Positions 24,602 through 34,400 of a DNA stretch of 64,000 nt are shown in pieces. The DNA is from VFMC01 sp046331225 (GTDB lineage: Bacteria; Actinomycetota; Acidimicrobiia; Acidimicrobiales; Ilumatobacteraceae), in contig JAXLRF010000013.1 in assembly GCA_046331225.1 (NCBI GenBank), forward strand, positions 54,893-118,892. Direction: 5' to 3'. Under the pieces are notes generated by a model. It was not told the DNA's origin. It saw only the letters and a list, made by a program, of their open reading frames with translations, and made no database searches. How positions within the stretch are numbered: position 1 is the first letter of the stretch; each line of letters starts with the position of its first letter. The position numbers were made by a program, and so were the translations under genes.

Positions 24602-24844
24602 ATGGCACACCTCCGGTTGTTCGCGTCGGCCCGCGAGGCCGCCGGCACGGGCGCCGACGTCGTCGACGGGACGACGGTCGGGGAGGTGCTCGATCGTGCG
24701 GTCGACCGATATGGTGCCGCCTTCGCCACCGTGCTCGGCACCTGCAAGGTCTGGCTCAACGGCGATGCGGCGGAGCGTTCGGCACCCGTGACGCCGAGCG
24801 ACGAGGTGGCGGTGCTGCCGCCGGTGAGTGGAGGATGTCCGTGA
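24602..24844 (+). CDS. MoaD/ThiS-family small sulfur carrier-like protein
   Basis: An 80-residue beta-grasp protein (LRLFASAREAAGTGADVVDG...VGEVL...KVWLNGD...DEVAVLPPVSGG). The functional Gly-Gly is at 77-78 but is followed by Cys-Pro, so the mature di-glycine C-terminus needed for adenylation would require trimming. The two extra codons exist because the stop overlaps the rsiG start region (rsiG ATG at 24835). Role may be in molybdopterin or another sulfur/conjugation route; no partner E1 is in the window. TACGAT (24590-24595) ends 6 nt before the ATG. Confidence 0.8.
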   Translation: MAHLRLFASAREAAGTGADVVDGTTVGEVLDRAVDRYGAAFATVLGTCKVWLNGDAAERSAPVTPSDEVAVLPPVSGGCP

Positions 24845-25332
24845 CCGATCTCGACCCGACCCTGCTGCCGCTCGACGAGCTGCGGTCCCTGCGGGCGTCG
24901 CTGCAGCACGACGACGACGCGGTGTCCTACGTGCGTCGGCTCGCGCAGGCCCGCCTCGACCTCATCGAGGCCGAGTTCCGCCGCCGCAGCCGCGACGCCG
25001 ACCCGGCGGTCATCACCAGCGAGCTGCCGGTGATCCTCGGGACCCACCTCACCGGTGGCCCGGCCCGCCCGCCCCGCCCGGCCGAGGACGCGAGCGATCA
25101 CCCGCTGGCCGTCGAGCTCGAGCACCTGTGGGGCGAACACGGTGGCGCCGACCTGCCGTCGCTCGACGAGGACGAGCTGGTCGCGCTGCGCACCGAGCTG
25201 CGCCTGTTCGAGCAGGTCCGCTCGAAGGAGCGCAAGGAGCTCTTCGGCCGCATCGACGCGTTGAGCGCCGAACTCGTCCGCCGCTACCGCGAGGGCGAGG
25301 CCGACATCGAAGGCCTGCTCGCCGACGAGTGA
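24835..25332 (+). CDS. rsiG: RsiG/AmfC-type anti-sigma factor with two c-di-GMP-binding helix motifs
   Basis: A 165-residue, largely helical protein. In Streptomyces, RsiG binds a c-di-GMP dimer through two copies of E(X)3S(X)2R(X)3Q(X)3D on an antiparallel coiled coil and then sequesters the sporulation sigma factor WhiG. Here the first motif is D27-S31-R34-Q38-D42 (Asp for the leading Glu) and the second is E126-S130-R133-F137-D141 (Phe for Gln), with spacing fully preserved. The acidic linker (about residues 43-115) separates the helices. It overlaps the MoaD gene by 10 bp. The following genes (XRE regulator, mshA, ybjN) form a neighbourhood like that seen around rsiG/amfC in other actinomycetes, as I recall it. 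Whether it binds WhiG here is an inference; the sigma gene is not in the window. Confidence 0.85.
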   Translation: MSVTDLDPTLLPLDELRSLRASLQHDDDAVSYVRRLAQARLDLIEAEFRRRSRDADPAVITSELPVILGTHLTGGPARPPRPAEDASDHPLAVELEHLWGEHGGADLPSLDEDELVALRTELRLFEQVRSKERKELFGRIDALSAELVRRYREGEADIEGLLADE

Positions 25333-25363
25333 GCCGAGCGACCAGCGTCCGCGAGCACGTCCG

Positions 25364-25765
25364 GTGAAGACCCCCAACATCCCGCCGATCCCGCCCGTGC
25401 CGGGGCTCGACGAGCTCGACAAGCGCATCGCCGACGTCGGCGAGTTCATCCGCACCCAGCGCGAGACCGCCCGCATGAGCGTGCGCCGACTGGCCGAACT
25501 GGCCGGGGTGAGCAATCCGTACCTCTCGCAGATCGAGCGCGGGCTGCGCAAGCCCAGCGCCGACATCCTCCAGCAGATCGCGAAGGGTCTGCAGATCAGC
25601 GCCGAGACGCTGTACGTACGCGCCGGCCTGCTGTCGGACGACGATCGCCACGGCAACGAGGTGCGCGACGCGATCGCCCGCGACCCGCAGCTCACCGCCG
25701 AGCAACGCCGGGCGCTGCTGCACGTCTACGAGAGCTTCGTCGGCGGGAACACCCCCGACGACTGA
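25364..25765 (+). CDS. XRE-family helix-turn-helix protein
   Basis: A 133-residue DNA-binding protein. A Pro-rich N-terminus precedes a classic Cro/C1-type HTH at about residues 25-80 (IRTQRETARMSVRRLAELAGVSNPYLSQIERGLRKPSADILQQIAKGLQISAETLYVRAGL), followed by a short acidic helical tail ending in ALLHVYESF. GTG 25364 is chosen as the first in-frame start and gives the usual N-terminus; ATG starts would remove part of the HTH. It lies 31 bp after rsiG in the same direction, so the two may be co-transcribed. Target genes are unknown. Confidence 0.85.
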   Translation: MKTPNIPPIPPVPGLDELDKRIADVGEFIRTQRETARMSVRRLAELAGVSNPYLSQIERGLRKPSADILQQIAKGLQISAETLYVRAGLLSDDDRHGNEVRDAIARDPQLTAEQRRALLHVYESFVGGNTPDD

Positions 25766-25817
25766 CCGCCGCACCCCGCCCCGACCTCCGACGGTCCGGG
25801 AATGGTGACGGCTTCGG

Positions 25818-25823
25818 TAGGGT
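25818..25823 (+). promoter_or_regulatory. -10-like TAGGGT that favours GTG 25835 as mshA start
   Basis: TAGGGT ends 11 nt before GTG 25835. It lies inside the coding region if ATG 25802 were used, so a leaderless start at 25835 is preferred. Confidence 0.45.
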
Positions 25824-25834
25824 TTCCAGTCGCC

Positions 25835-27049
25835 GTGCAACGCGTGGCCGTGATCTCGCTCCACACCTCGCCCCTGGCACAGCCGGGGTCGGGCGACAGT
25901 GGCGGCATGAACGTCTACGTGCGCGAGCTGGTGTCGGCGCTGGCGCAGAGCGGTCTCGAGTGCACCACCTACACCCGGGCCGACCGGCCGGGCCTGCCCG
26001 AGGTGGTGCAGGTCGAGCCCGGCCATCGCGTCGTGCACGTGCCGGCCGGGCCGTTCGACCTCCGCAAGGACGAGCTGCCGATGGTGCTCGACGAGTTCAC
26101 CGACGGGGTGCGCCGCCACCTCGACGGCGAGTTCCCGGCCGACCTGCTGCACGCCAACTACTGGCTGAGCGGTCTGGTCGCCCACCGGCTCAAACACGAG
26201 CGCGACCTGCCGATGGCGGTCACGTTCCACACCCTGGCTCGGGTGAAGGCCGAGGGCGGCGACCACGAACCCGAGTGGCGCGACCTCGCCGAGACCGAGA
26301 TCATCGGCTGCGCCGACCTCATCTGCGTCAACTGCGACGAGGAGGAGCGGCAGTTCCGCCGGCTCTACGGGCACCCGCGCGGGCGCGTGGCGGTGGTGTC
26401 GCCCGCGGTCGAGCACGCGTTCTTCGCGCCCGGCCTGCGCGCCGGCGCCCGCCGTGCGCTCGGCCTGCCGCTCGACCGGCCCGTGGTGCTGTTCGTCGGA
26501 CGGATCCAGCCGCTCAAGGGCCCCGACGTGGCCGTGCAGGCGCTCGCCGAGATGCGCCGCCGCGACGCCCAACTGGTGATCGTCGGTGGGGCGAGCGGCC
26601 TCGAGGGCGACGACGAGGTGCGCCGCCTGCACGAGCTCATCGACCGCCTCGGCGTGCGGGATCGCGTCACCTTCGTGCCGCCGCAGCCGCACCACATCCT
26701 GTCCACCTACGACCGGGCCGCCGACGCCGTGGTGGTGCCGAGCCGCAGCGAGAGCTTCGGCCTGGTGGCGCTCGAGGCCTCGGCCTGCGGGGTGCCGGTG
26801 GTGGCCAGCGCGGTGGGTGGCCTGCTCACCCTCGTCGACCACGGCACCACCGGGTTCCTCGTGCCCGACCGCGACCCGAAGGTGTTCGCCGCTCACCTCG
26901 ACCACCTGATCGACCACCCGACGCTCGCCGCGGCCATGGGTCGGCGTGGGTACGAGCAGTCGCTGCAGTACACGTGGCGCACCGCCGCGTCGAAGCTCGC
27001 GGCCGTGTACGACGAGATCACGGTGCGCGACCTGGTGGCCTGCGGATGA
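25835..27049 (+). CDS. mshA: D-inositol-3-phosphate glycosyltransferase MshA
   Basis: A GT-B fold family-4 glycosyltransferase of about 404 residues that transfers N-acetylglucosamine from UDP-GlcNAc to inositol-3-phosphate, the first step of mycothiol synthesis. Diagnostic motifs: RVAVISLHTSPLAQPGSGDSGGMNVYVREL, HANYWLSG, VTFHTLARVK, RIQPLKGPDVAV, and the C-terminal nucleotide-sugar site SRSESFGLVALEASACGVPVVAS. The start is placed at GTG 25835 because TAGGGT lies 11 nt upstream; ATG 25802 would add 11 residues. It overlaps ybjN by four bases (ATGA at 27046-27049). This marks the host as a mycothiol-using actinomycete. Confidence 0.92.
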   Translation: MQRVAVISLHTSPLAQPGSGDSGGMNVYVRELVSALAQSGLECTTYTRADRPGLPEVVQVEPGHRVVHVPAGPFDLRKDELPMVLDEFTDGVRRHLDGEFPADLLHANYWLSGLVAHRLKHERDLPMAVTFHTLARVKAEGGDHEPEWRDLAETEIIGCADLICVNCDEEERQFRRLYGHPRGRVAVVSPAVEHAFFAPGLRAGARRALGLPLDRPVVLFVGRIQPLKGPDVAVQALAEMRRRDAQLVIVGGASGLEGDDEVRRLHELIDRLGVRDRVTFVPPQPHHILSTYDRAADAVVVPSRSESFGLVALEASACGVPVVASAVGGLLTLVDHGTTGFLVPDRDPKVFAAHLDHLIDHPTLAAAMGRRGYEQSLQYTWRTAASKLAAVYDEITVRDLVACG

Positions 27050-27507
27050 CCGACGTCCACGACGACGGCAGCCTCGCCACCATCGAGCGCCGCATCGACG
27101 AGTGGCTGGCCGGCTTCCGCGCCGAGAACCCGGCCATCGAGGCGGTCGACCGTGGCGAGGGCGACGAGTGCCGCTGGTACGTGCGCATGCGCGGCGAGGC
27201 CAAGGAGTTCATCACCGTGTGGATCGCGCTCGGCCAGCGCACGCTGCGCTACGAGTGCTACGTGATGCCGGCGCCCGAGGAGAACCACGCGGCCGTGTAC
27301 GAGCAGGCGTTGCGGCGCAACGACCGTCTGGTCGGCGCCCACTTCGCGATCGGCGTCGAGGACGCCCTGTTCCTGCGGGGCGAGCTGCCGCTGTCGGCGC
27401 TCACCGAGGCCGAGCTCGACCGCGTGATCGGTTCGCTGTACGCCTACGTCGAGCAGTCGTTCCCGTCGCTCATCCGGCTCGGGTACGCCAGCCGGTTCCA
27501 GGACTGA
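27046..27507 (+). CDS. YbjN-domain protein
   Basis: A 153-residue protein of the YbjN family (type III secretion chaperone-like fold). The pattern RWYVRMRGEAKEFITVWIALGQRTLRYECYVMPAPEEN and the ending YAYVEQSFPSLIRLGY are family traits. YbjN proteins are described as regulators or chaperone-like proteins; no enzymatic role is known. It is translationally coupled to mshA, a conserved pairing in actinomycetes as I recall. A 43-bp inverted repeat follows in the gap to proC. Confidence 0.85.
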   Translation: MTDVHDDGSLATIERRIDEWLAGFRAENPAIEAVDRGEGDECRWYVRMRGEAKEFITVWIALGQRTLRYECYVMPAPEENHAAVYEQALRRNDRLVGAHFAIGVEDALFLRGELPLSALTEAELDRVIGSLYAYVEQSFPSLIRLGYASRFQD

Positions 27508-27558
27508 CCGGGTTCGTTTTCCGAACACGCCCGCCCGCCGTCGCTCTATGTCGGTGAG

Positions 27559-27601
27559 CGGGTGGACGGTTCCGATCGGGGAACGCCGGGCCGTCCACCC
27601 G
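27559..27601. other. Inverted repeat between ybjN and proC
   Basis: Arms CGGGTGGACGG (27559-27569) and CCGTCCACCCG (27591-27601) are exactly complementary and the loop can hold a second small stem (TTCC/GGAA). It precedes the -10-like TAGCCT of proC (27622-27627) and follows ybjN, so it could end ybjN transcription. No U tract. Confidence 0.55.
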
Positions 27602-27621
27602 TTCGGCCCGCCCCGCCCATC

Positions 27622-27627
27622 TAGCCT
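27622..27627 (+). promoter_or_regulatory. -10-like TAGCCT deciding the proC start
   Basis: TAGCCT ends 8 nt before ATG 27636; the alternative GTG 27630 would lie too close to it. Confidence 0.5.
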
Positions 27628-27635
27628 CTGTGCCC

Positions 27636-28442
27636 ATGAGCTCGAGCGGCGCACGACTGGTGATGGTGGGTGGCGGCAACATGGGAGCCGCACTGCTGGG
27701 CGGCATGCTGGCCGCTGGCTGGTGCGAGCCGTCCGAGGTGGTCGTCGTCGAGGTGCTGGCCGCCCGCCGGGACCAGCTGGTCGTGCAGTTCCCGGGCGTC
27801 ACGATCACCGACACCGTGGCGGCCGCTGATGCTGCGTTGATCGCCGTCAAGCCGAACGACGTCGCCGGGGCCACGACCGCCGCGGTCGCCGCCGGCGCCC
27901 GCCGGGTGCTCAGCATCGCCGCGGGCGTGTCGATCGCCGGTCTCGAGGCCGCGGCCGCGCAGGCCACCACCGAGCCGGTGGCCGTGGTGCGGGCGATGCC
28001 CAACACCCCTGCGCTGGTGGGCGAGGGCGCCGCCGCGATCGCCGGCGGCACCGCCTCGGGCGAGGACGACCTGGTGTGGGCCGAGGGGATCCTCGGGTCG
28101 GTGGGGCGGGTGGTGCGCGTGCCCGAGTATCAGCTCGACGCGGTCACCGGTCTGGCCGGTTCGGGCCCGGCCTACCTGTTCCTCGTGGCCGAGGCCCTGA
28201 TCGACGCCGGGGTGCTGGCCGGCCTGGCCCGGCCCGTGTCGGAGGCGCTCGTGGCGCAGCTGTTCGTCGGCTCGTCGAAGCTGCTCGCCGAGCGCGGCGA
28301 TCCCGCGGCACTGCGCGCCATGGTCACCTCGCCCGGCGGCACCACCGCCGCCGGCCTGCGACAGCTCGAGGCCGGCGGGGTGCGTGCCGCCTTCTTGGAA
28401 GCCGTGATGGCCGCGACGCAGCGCAGCCGCGAGCTCGGCTGA
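27636..28442 (+). CDS. proC: Pyrroline-5-carboxylate reductase
   Basis: A 268-residue NAD(P)H-dependent reductase for the last step of proline synthesis. The Rossmann motif LVMVGGGNMGAALLGGML and the family signature GLAGSGPAYLFLVAEALIDAGV, plus MVTSPGGTTAAGLRQLE, identify ProC with confidence. ATG 27636 is used because TAGCCT lies 8 nt upstream. It is followed by the convergent 6-kb surface-protein gene, with 7 bp between stops. Confidence 0.95.
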   Translation: MSSSGARLVMVGGGNMGAALLGGMLAAGWCEPSEVVVVEVLAARRDQLVVQFPGVTITDTVAAADAALIAVKPNDVAGATTAAVAAGARRVLSIAAGVSIAGLEAAAAQATTEPVAVVRAMPNTPALVGEGAAAIAGGTASGEDDLVWAEGILGSVGRVVRVPEYQLDAVTGLAGSGPAYLFLVAEALIDAGVLAGLARPVSEALVAQLFVGSSKLLAERGDPAALRAMVTSPGGTTAAGLRQLEAGGVRAAFLEAVMAATQRSRELG

Positions 28443-28449
28443 CGGCCGA

Positions 28450-31400
28450 TCAGCTGCTCGGCCGGCTGCCCCACCACTCGGGATTGCGCGACCGGAAGCT
28501 GCCGCCGATCCCCGACGCCGCGGTCGGCGATGTCGCCGAGGTCGACGCCGTGGCGATGAAGATCGCGCCTCCGGCGTAGCAGTGCATCACCACCTGCGAC
28601 TCGTCACGCGACCAGGCGGGCGAGTAGCAGCCGGCCGGTGCAGCCAGGTTGTACGGGGTGGTCAGCTGCTTCGGGTTCTGGCCGTCGACGTCGACGATCG
28701 ACACGACCGGTTGGTTGTTGACGATCGCGTTGTAGGCGATCCGGGTGCCGGTCGGCGAGAGCGACCAGTAGGTCATCCCCCACCCGAGCCCGGTGGTGAC
28801 GGTCTCGGATGCCGTGCCGTCGAGTCGGCCGCGCCGGATGGTGCCCTGCTGGTCGGCGAAGTAGAACCACGTGTTCGTCGGGTCGACGACGACGCCCTGG
28901 CCGATCGGGTAGGAGTCGAACGACGTGAGCGGTCCACTGCCGTCGGCGGCGATCAGGTGGTACCGGCACGAGCCGGGCCCGGGGCGAGCACAGGTGTCGC
29001 GGAACAGGATCTGCGAACCATCGGCGGTGAACGCCGGCCACATCTCACCGACCGCGGTGTCGGCGACGAGCAGTCGCGGGTTCGGTGGGCCCGTCACGTC
29101 GACCACGACGGCCTTGAACATGCCGGACACCGGCGTCGAGAACACGACCTTGGTGCCGTCGGGCGACCACGACGGCCGTGGCAGGTTCGAGTTGCCGAGG
29201 TCGCGCAGCAGGTGCTCGTCCGACCCGTCGATGCCGACGACCCAGAGCTGCCACGTGGAGCTCGCCGAGTCGAAGCGCGAGTACACCACCTTGCGCTTGT
29301 CCGGCGACAGCACGGCCTCCTGCTTCGAACCGGACTGCGACGCGATCACCGTCGAGCCGCTGAACGGGTCCATCCGGAGCAGGTTCGAGGTCTGGTCGTC
29401 GGTGTACACGATGCTCGACTCGACCACGGTGGTGGTCAGTTCGAACCGATCGTTCGTCGTCGCCAGGTCGACACCGGACGACGAGGTCTGGGCGATGATC
29501 GTCGGCGAGCCGACCGACGACGGCGTCACGCGGATCGACACGGTGGCCGACCCGCCGGCCGCCAGCGTGCCGAGCGAGCACGACACCATGCCGGCGTTCG
29601 CCGTGCAGTTGCCGCCCGTCGAGATCGTCGACGACAGGAACGTGGTGCCGCCCGGGACGGCCGCGGTGAGGGCGCTGGCAGGTGCAGCGCTCGGGCCGGC
29701 GTTGGTGACCACGAACGTGGTCGTGAGCGGCACCCCGGCGAACGCCGGGTCGTGCTCCGACGAGCCCGTCACACCGAGGTCGACGATCGCCTCCGACGAT
29801 GAGGCGACGCGAACGGTCACCGGCGACGAGGTCGCGGTCGGAGCGCCGGAGCGGATCGCCGACACGGTGAACGAGTAGGTACGGCTCGACGCCGTGGTGT
29901 TCGCAGGCAGCGTTGCGGTGGTGGCGGCGGTGCCGTTGGTGCACGGCACGGTGACGGGGAAGCCGGCCACCGCGGGGCTCACCGCGAAACGGCACGTGGC
30001 CGCGCTCGCGACCGTGGCGTTCAACTGGACGGCACCGCCCGCGGATGCCAGCACGGTCGGCGTGGCGGTGAAGGCGGTGACCGCCGGGGCGGGCAGCGTG
30101 ACCGTGAAGCTCCGGTTCACCGCGGTGGCGGCGTTCCAGATGGCATCGCCGGGCTGGGTGGCTCGCACCGTGCAGGTGCCCGCCGCCAGCAGGGTGATGG
30201 TGGCCCCGTTCGTGCCGCCGGCGGTGCAGACGGCCGGGGTGGTGGTGGCGAACTGCACGGGCAGTCCGCTCGACGCGGTCGCCGACACGGTCACCGGCGA
30301 CGCGGTGATCAGGGTCGCCGAGAGCGTCGGGAACGTGATCGTCTGAGCCGCCTTGGTGACGTTGATGTTGCGGCTCACCGGTGTGGCGGCGCGGTAGGTG
30401 GCATCGCCCGGCTGCTCGGCACGGACGGTGCAGGTGCCGACCGTCAGCAGCGTGATGACCTCACCGAGCGCGCCGCCCGCCGTGCAGACGGCCGGCGTGG
30501 TGGTGCTGAACTGCACGGGCAGTCCGCTCGACGCGGTCGCCGACACGGTCACGGGCGACTGGGCGAGCGTGCGTCCGCCGGGCGCCGGGAACGTGATCGT
30601 GTTCGTGACCTTGGTGACGGTGAAGCTGCGGGTCACGGCCGTCGCCGCGTTGTACCGCGAGTCGCCGGCCTGTTCGGCGCGCACGCTGCACGTGCCGGCG
30701 TCGAGCAGGGTGATCGAGCTGCCGTTGGTGCCGTTCGCCGTGCACACGGCAGGTGTGGTGGTGGTGAACGTGACCGGCAGCCCGCTGTTCGCGGTGGCCG
30801 ACACGGTGATCGGCGACGCGGTGATCGTCTGGTTGCCGGGACTCGTGAACGTGATCGTCTGGTTGGCGCGGTTCACCGTGAACGTGCGGGTGACCGGCAC
30901 GGCCGGTGCCCACGTGGCGTTGCCGGCCTGGTCCGCCTGCACCGTGCAGGTGCCCGCGGCCACGAGGGTGATGGTGGCGCCGTTGGTGCCCCCGGCGGTG
31001 CAGACGGTCGGCGTGGTGGTGCTGAACGTGACCGGCAGCGTCGAGGTCGCGGTGGCGACCGCGGTGACCGGACTCTGCAGCATCGTCTTGCTCGAGATCG
31101 CGGTGAAGCTGATCGTCTGTCGCTGGCGGACGTCGAGCGTTGCGGTGCCGGTGACGGTGCCGACCGTCGCAGTGACGGTGCGCACCCCGAGGCTGTTCGC
31201 CCGGCAGCTGTTGGCCGTGCACGAGCCACCGGTGCCCGAGATCGTGAACGTCGCCGACGACGTGAGGTCGCCGAGGTCGTGGCCCTGCGGGTCGAGCCCG
31301 CGCACGGTGAACGCCTGGGCGACGTTGACGCCCACGGTCGCCGTCGACGGCGACAGTGCGAGCGCTGAGAGCGGACCGATCACCGTGATCGGGGTGCCCC

Positions 31401-34400
31401 CGAGGTCGACGGCCGTGCCGTTCGCCTCGAGGCGCCCGCTGCCGCCGGCCTCGACGATCATGTCGACGGTGCCGGCCGGGTTGGTGACGGTGACCTGACC
31501 GCTCGTCACGGTGGCCTGCAGGCTGCCGCAGGTGAGCGTCGCCTGCGATCCGGGGGTGAGCTCGACGGTGAACCCGCCACATGCGGTCATCGTCACCGGG
31601 CCGCCCGCGTTCGACGGCACGGCGACCGTGACGCCGTCGGGCGCCGGTGCGTCGGCCACCGAGTACGGGATGCCCGTGCTCGTGAACGTGCCGTCGAGCC
31701 CGAGGCCTGGGGCCAGCGCGTTCGAGACGGTGTAGTGCGCCGAGGCCGTCGTGACGTTGCCACCGGTGTCGGTGGCGGTGACCGTGAAGGTGCCGGCACC
31801 CGGTGCGGTCGGCGCGATCGGCGCACCGTCGGCCACCGGCGCGGTGCACGAGGCGATCGCGACGTCGTCGGTGCACGAGTAGTCGGCCGCCGTCTGGTCG
31901 AGCAGTGCGAGCGTCGCGTTCTCGGCCGGTGCGGTGATCGTCGCGGTCGGCGGGTTGGGATCGCCCACCGTGTAGCGCACCACCCTGGTGGTGGTGAGCC
32001 CGGTGGCGTCGCGAGCGGTGACCACCAGCTCGTGGGTACCCGGGGTCGAGGTGTCGAGCGGTGCGCCGTCGGCGACGCTGCCGGTGCACGAGGCGAGTGC
32101 GACCGCATCGGCGCACGAGTACGACGCGGTGAGCGACGCGCCGGAGGTGACGATCGCCCCGTCGGCCGGGCTGGTCACACTGACTGTCGGTGCCGCGAAA
32201 TCCGTCGTCCCGTGCGGCACCAGCAGCACGGCGTGCTCGAGCGCACCGGTCGGGTGGTATTTCGATGCGCTGACGAGGATCCACCCTGCGTCGTTGATCG
32301 CTCGTGCCACCTCGAGCTCGAACGCGATGCCTTGGTCCACCACGGTCGTCAGGTCGACCGTGGTGGTGCCGTCGAAGGTCAGTGGGTGGGTCGGCCCGAT
32401 CGGCGTGGACCCGTACCCGACAGCCACCCCGGTGTTCGAGAGGTCGAGGACCGACGCGAACTGGCCTCCGAGCCCGGTGGAGAAGCGGAATCCCTGTGCG
32501 TCGTGGATGAACGGTCGATAGCGGCCGGACTGGTCGTCGAAGGCCGCGCCGGCGATGACGCCGGACTCGTTGATGGCGATGGCCTCGCTCTGGGAGGACG
32601 ACGGGGGATCGAGGACCTCGACGACCCCGTTGACGAGACGGAAGGCGGCGTTCTCCTGCTCGTCGGTCGAGATGGTTCCGACCGCTACGCCGGAAAGGTT
32701 GACGTCGGCGATCATCGAGTAGCTGCCGGCGGCTGGTTGGACGACCGTGAGGTCGTCGCCGTGAGCGAGATAGCCGCGAGCTCCGGCATCTCCCTCGATG
32801 ACACCGCTCAGGTAGCCCGCATCGTTGATGGTCCTCGCGTCCGACGAGATCGCTCCGGGGAGCAGAGGGTTCGCGTCCACGGCCACGCCGTTGCGGAACC
32901 AGATGGCGTGTTGCCTCGGTCCTGACTGGCGAGAGCCCACCACGTCACCGACTGCGTTCACGGCGACAGGCACCACTCCTCCGCCGAGGTCGACGAAGGG
33001 TGCCGACGGGCCGTCCCAACGATAGCCGCGCACGGCATTGTTGGCGATGCGCATGCCTGCCACGCGCCCATCGCTGCTGATCGCGCCGGTCTGGAACGAT
33101 CCGGGGATGGCGGTCGCGGACCCATCGCGCCACCGAAGGGCAGACGATTCGGTCGCCACGAGCACGTCACCGTTGGCGCTCAGCCCGAGCGCCTGGCTTC
33201 GCAGGGCGGCGGGAGTGAGGTCGATCACGTCGTACATGGGTGCGGGCGCCGGGCCCGGCACCAACAGCACCTGCCCGGCCCGGCTGTCGCCGAGCATGTA
33301 CCCGCTGTCGGTGACGTCGTACAGGGTGGTCACCTCGACGGTGCCTGCGGGCAGGAAATCGTTGACGTCGTACATGACACCGTCCTCGATCACGTAGCCA
33401 TGGGTCCCGTTGTCGCTCATCAGCGGGGTGGCCGGGAGTGTCGAGGTACCGACGATCCGGCCGCTGGAGTCGATGTCGCCGGCGTACGCCTCGAGTCCAC
33501 CGAGGGTCCCGAGATCTTGCGGTGTGCCAGGGCTGGACCACCGCACGGCCCGCACCCGTGCCGATGCGTCCCAGTCGTTCCCGATGGCCACGCCTGCGGT
33601 GCTGATGCTCGAGATCGTCGACCCGTGGCCTGCCACGAGCGGCGCGTGGGGGACGAGCTGCGTACCGTCGACGACGAACGCGGAGTCGCGCCCGGCAGTC
33701 GAGAACGAACCGACCGGCGTGCCGTCGTGCCCGACGATCGAGAGGTAGATCCAACCGTCGCCGGGGTTGCCGAGGTCGGCACGCGTGCCGTTGGTCCACT
33801 GCACGATCGTGGACGAGCCGTCGCTCTGCGTGACCCTGCCGGTCACGACGGTGCCCGTCGCATCGATCGCCTCGGCAGTGCTGTAACCGCCGGTCGGTCC
33901 GCCGAGATCGACGATGTCGGTGCCGTCGTACACGAAGGCATGGGTGTCGCCGTTCGGCAGTGTTCCCGAACCGACCACCTGCCCCGACTCGTTGACCCGA
34001 CTCGCCGACAGCGACGTGAAGGGGCCCTTCGGGAGCACCGTGCCGGTCGTCGAGCCGGCGGGATACACGACGACTTCGTACGTCGAGTCGGTCGCGGCCG
34101 AGGTGACCACGATGCCGGACTCGGTGAGCGCGACGGGCGAGGCGTACTGCACGCCCGCCGGCTGGTCGAGATCGACCACGGCTCCCGCGACCGTCGCTCG
34201 GAACACGACGAATCCACCCTGTCCGTCCGAGCGGGTGCCGACCATCTGCCCGGCTTCGTTGACTCCCGTGACCGAACCGCCGAGGAGCCGCGGCAGCACG
34301 ATCGCGTGCATCGGGCCGGGGGCGGCCGACACCGGTGGTACCTCCACCGGCGCAGCCACGACGAGCCCGCTCGCGATCAACGTGCCGACGAGCGCCATCG

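Noticed and set aside
26189..26214. CTCAA-N15-GCCGAT match inside mshA
   Set aside because: It lies in the middle of a coding region, has a different spacing (15) from the three retained sites, and no gene start follows.
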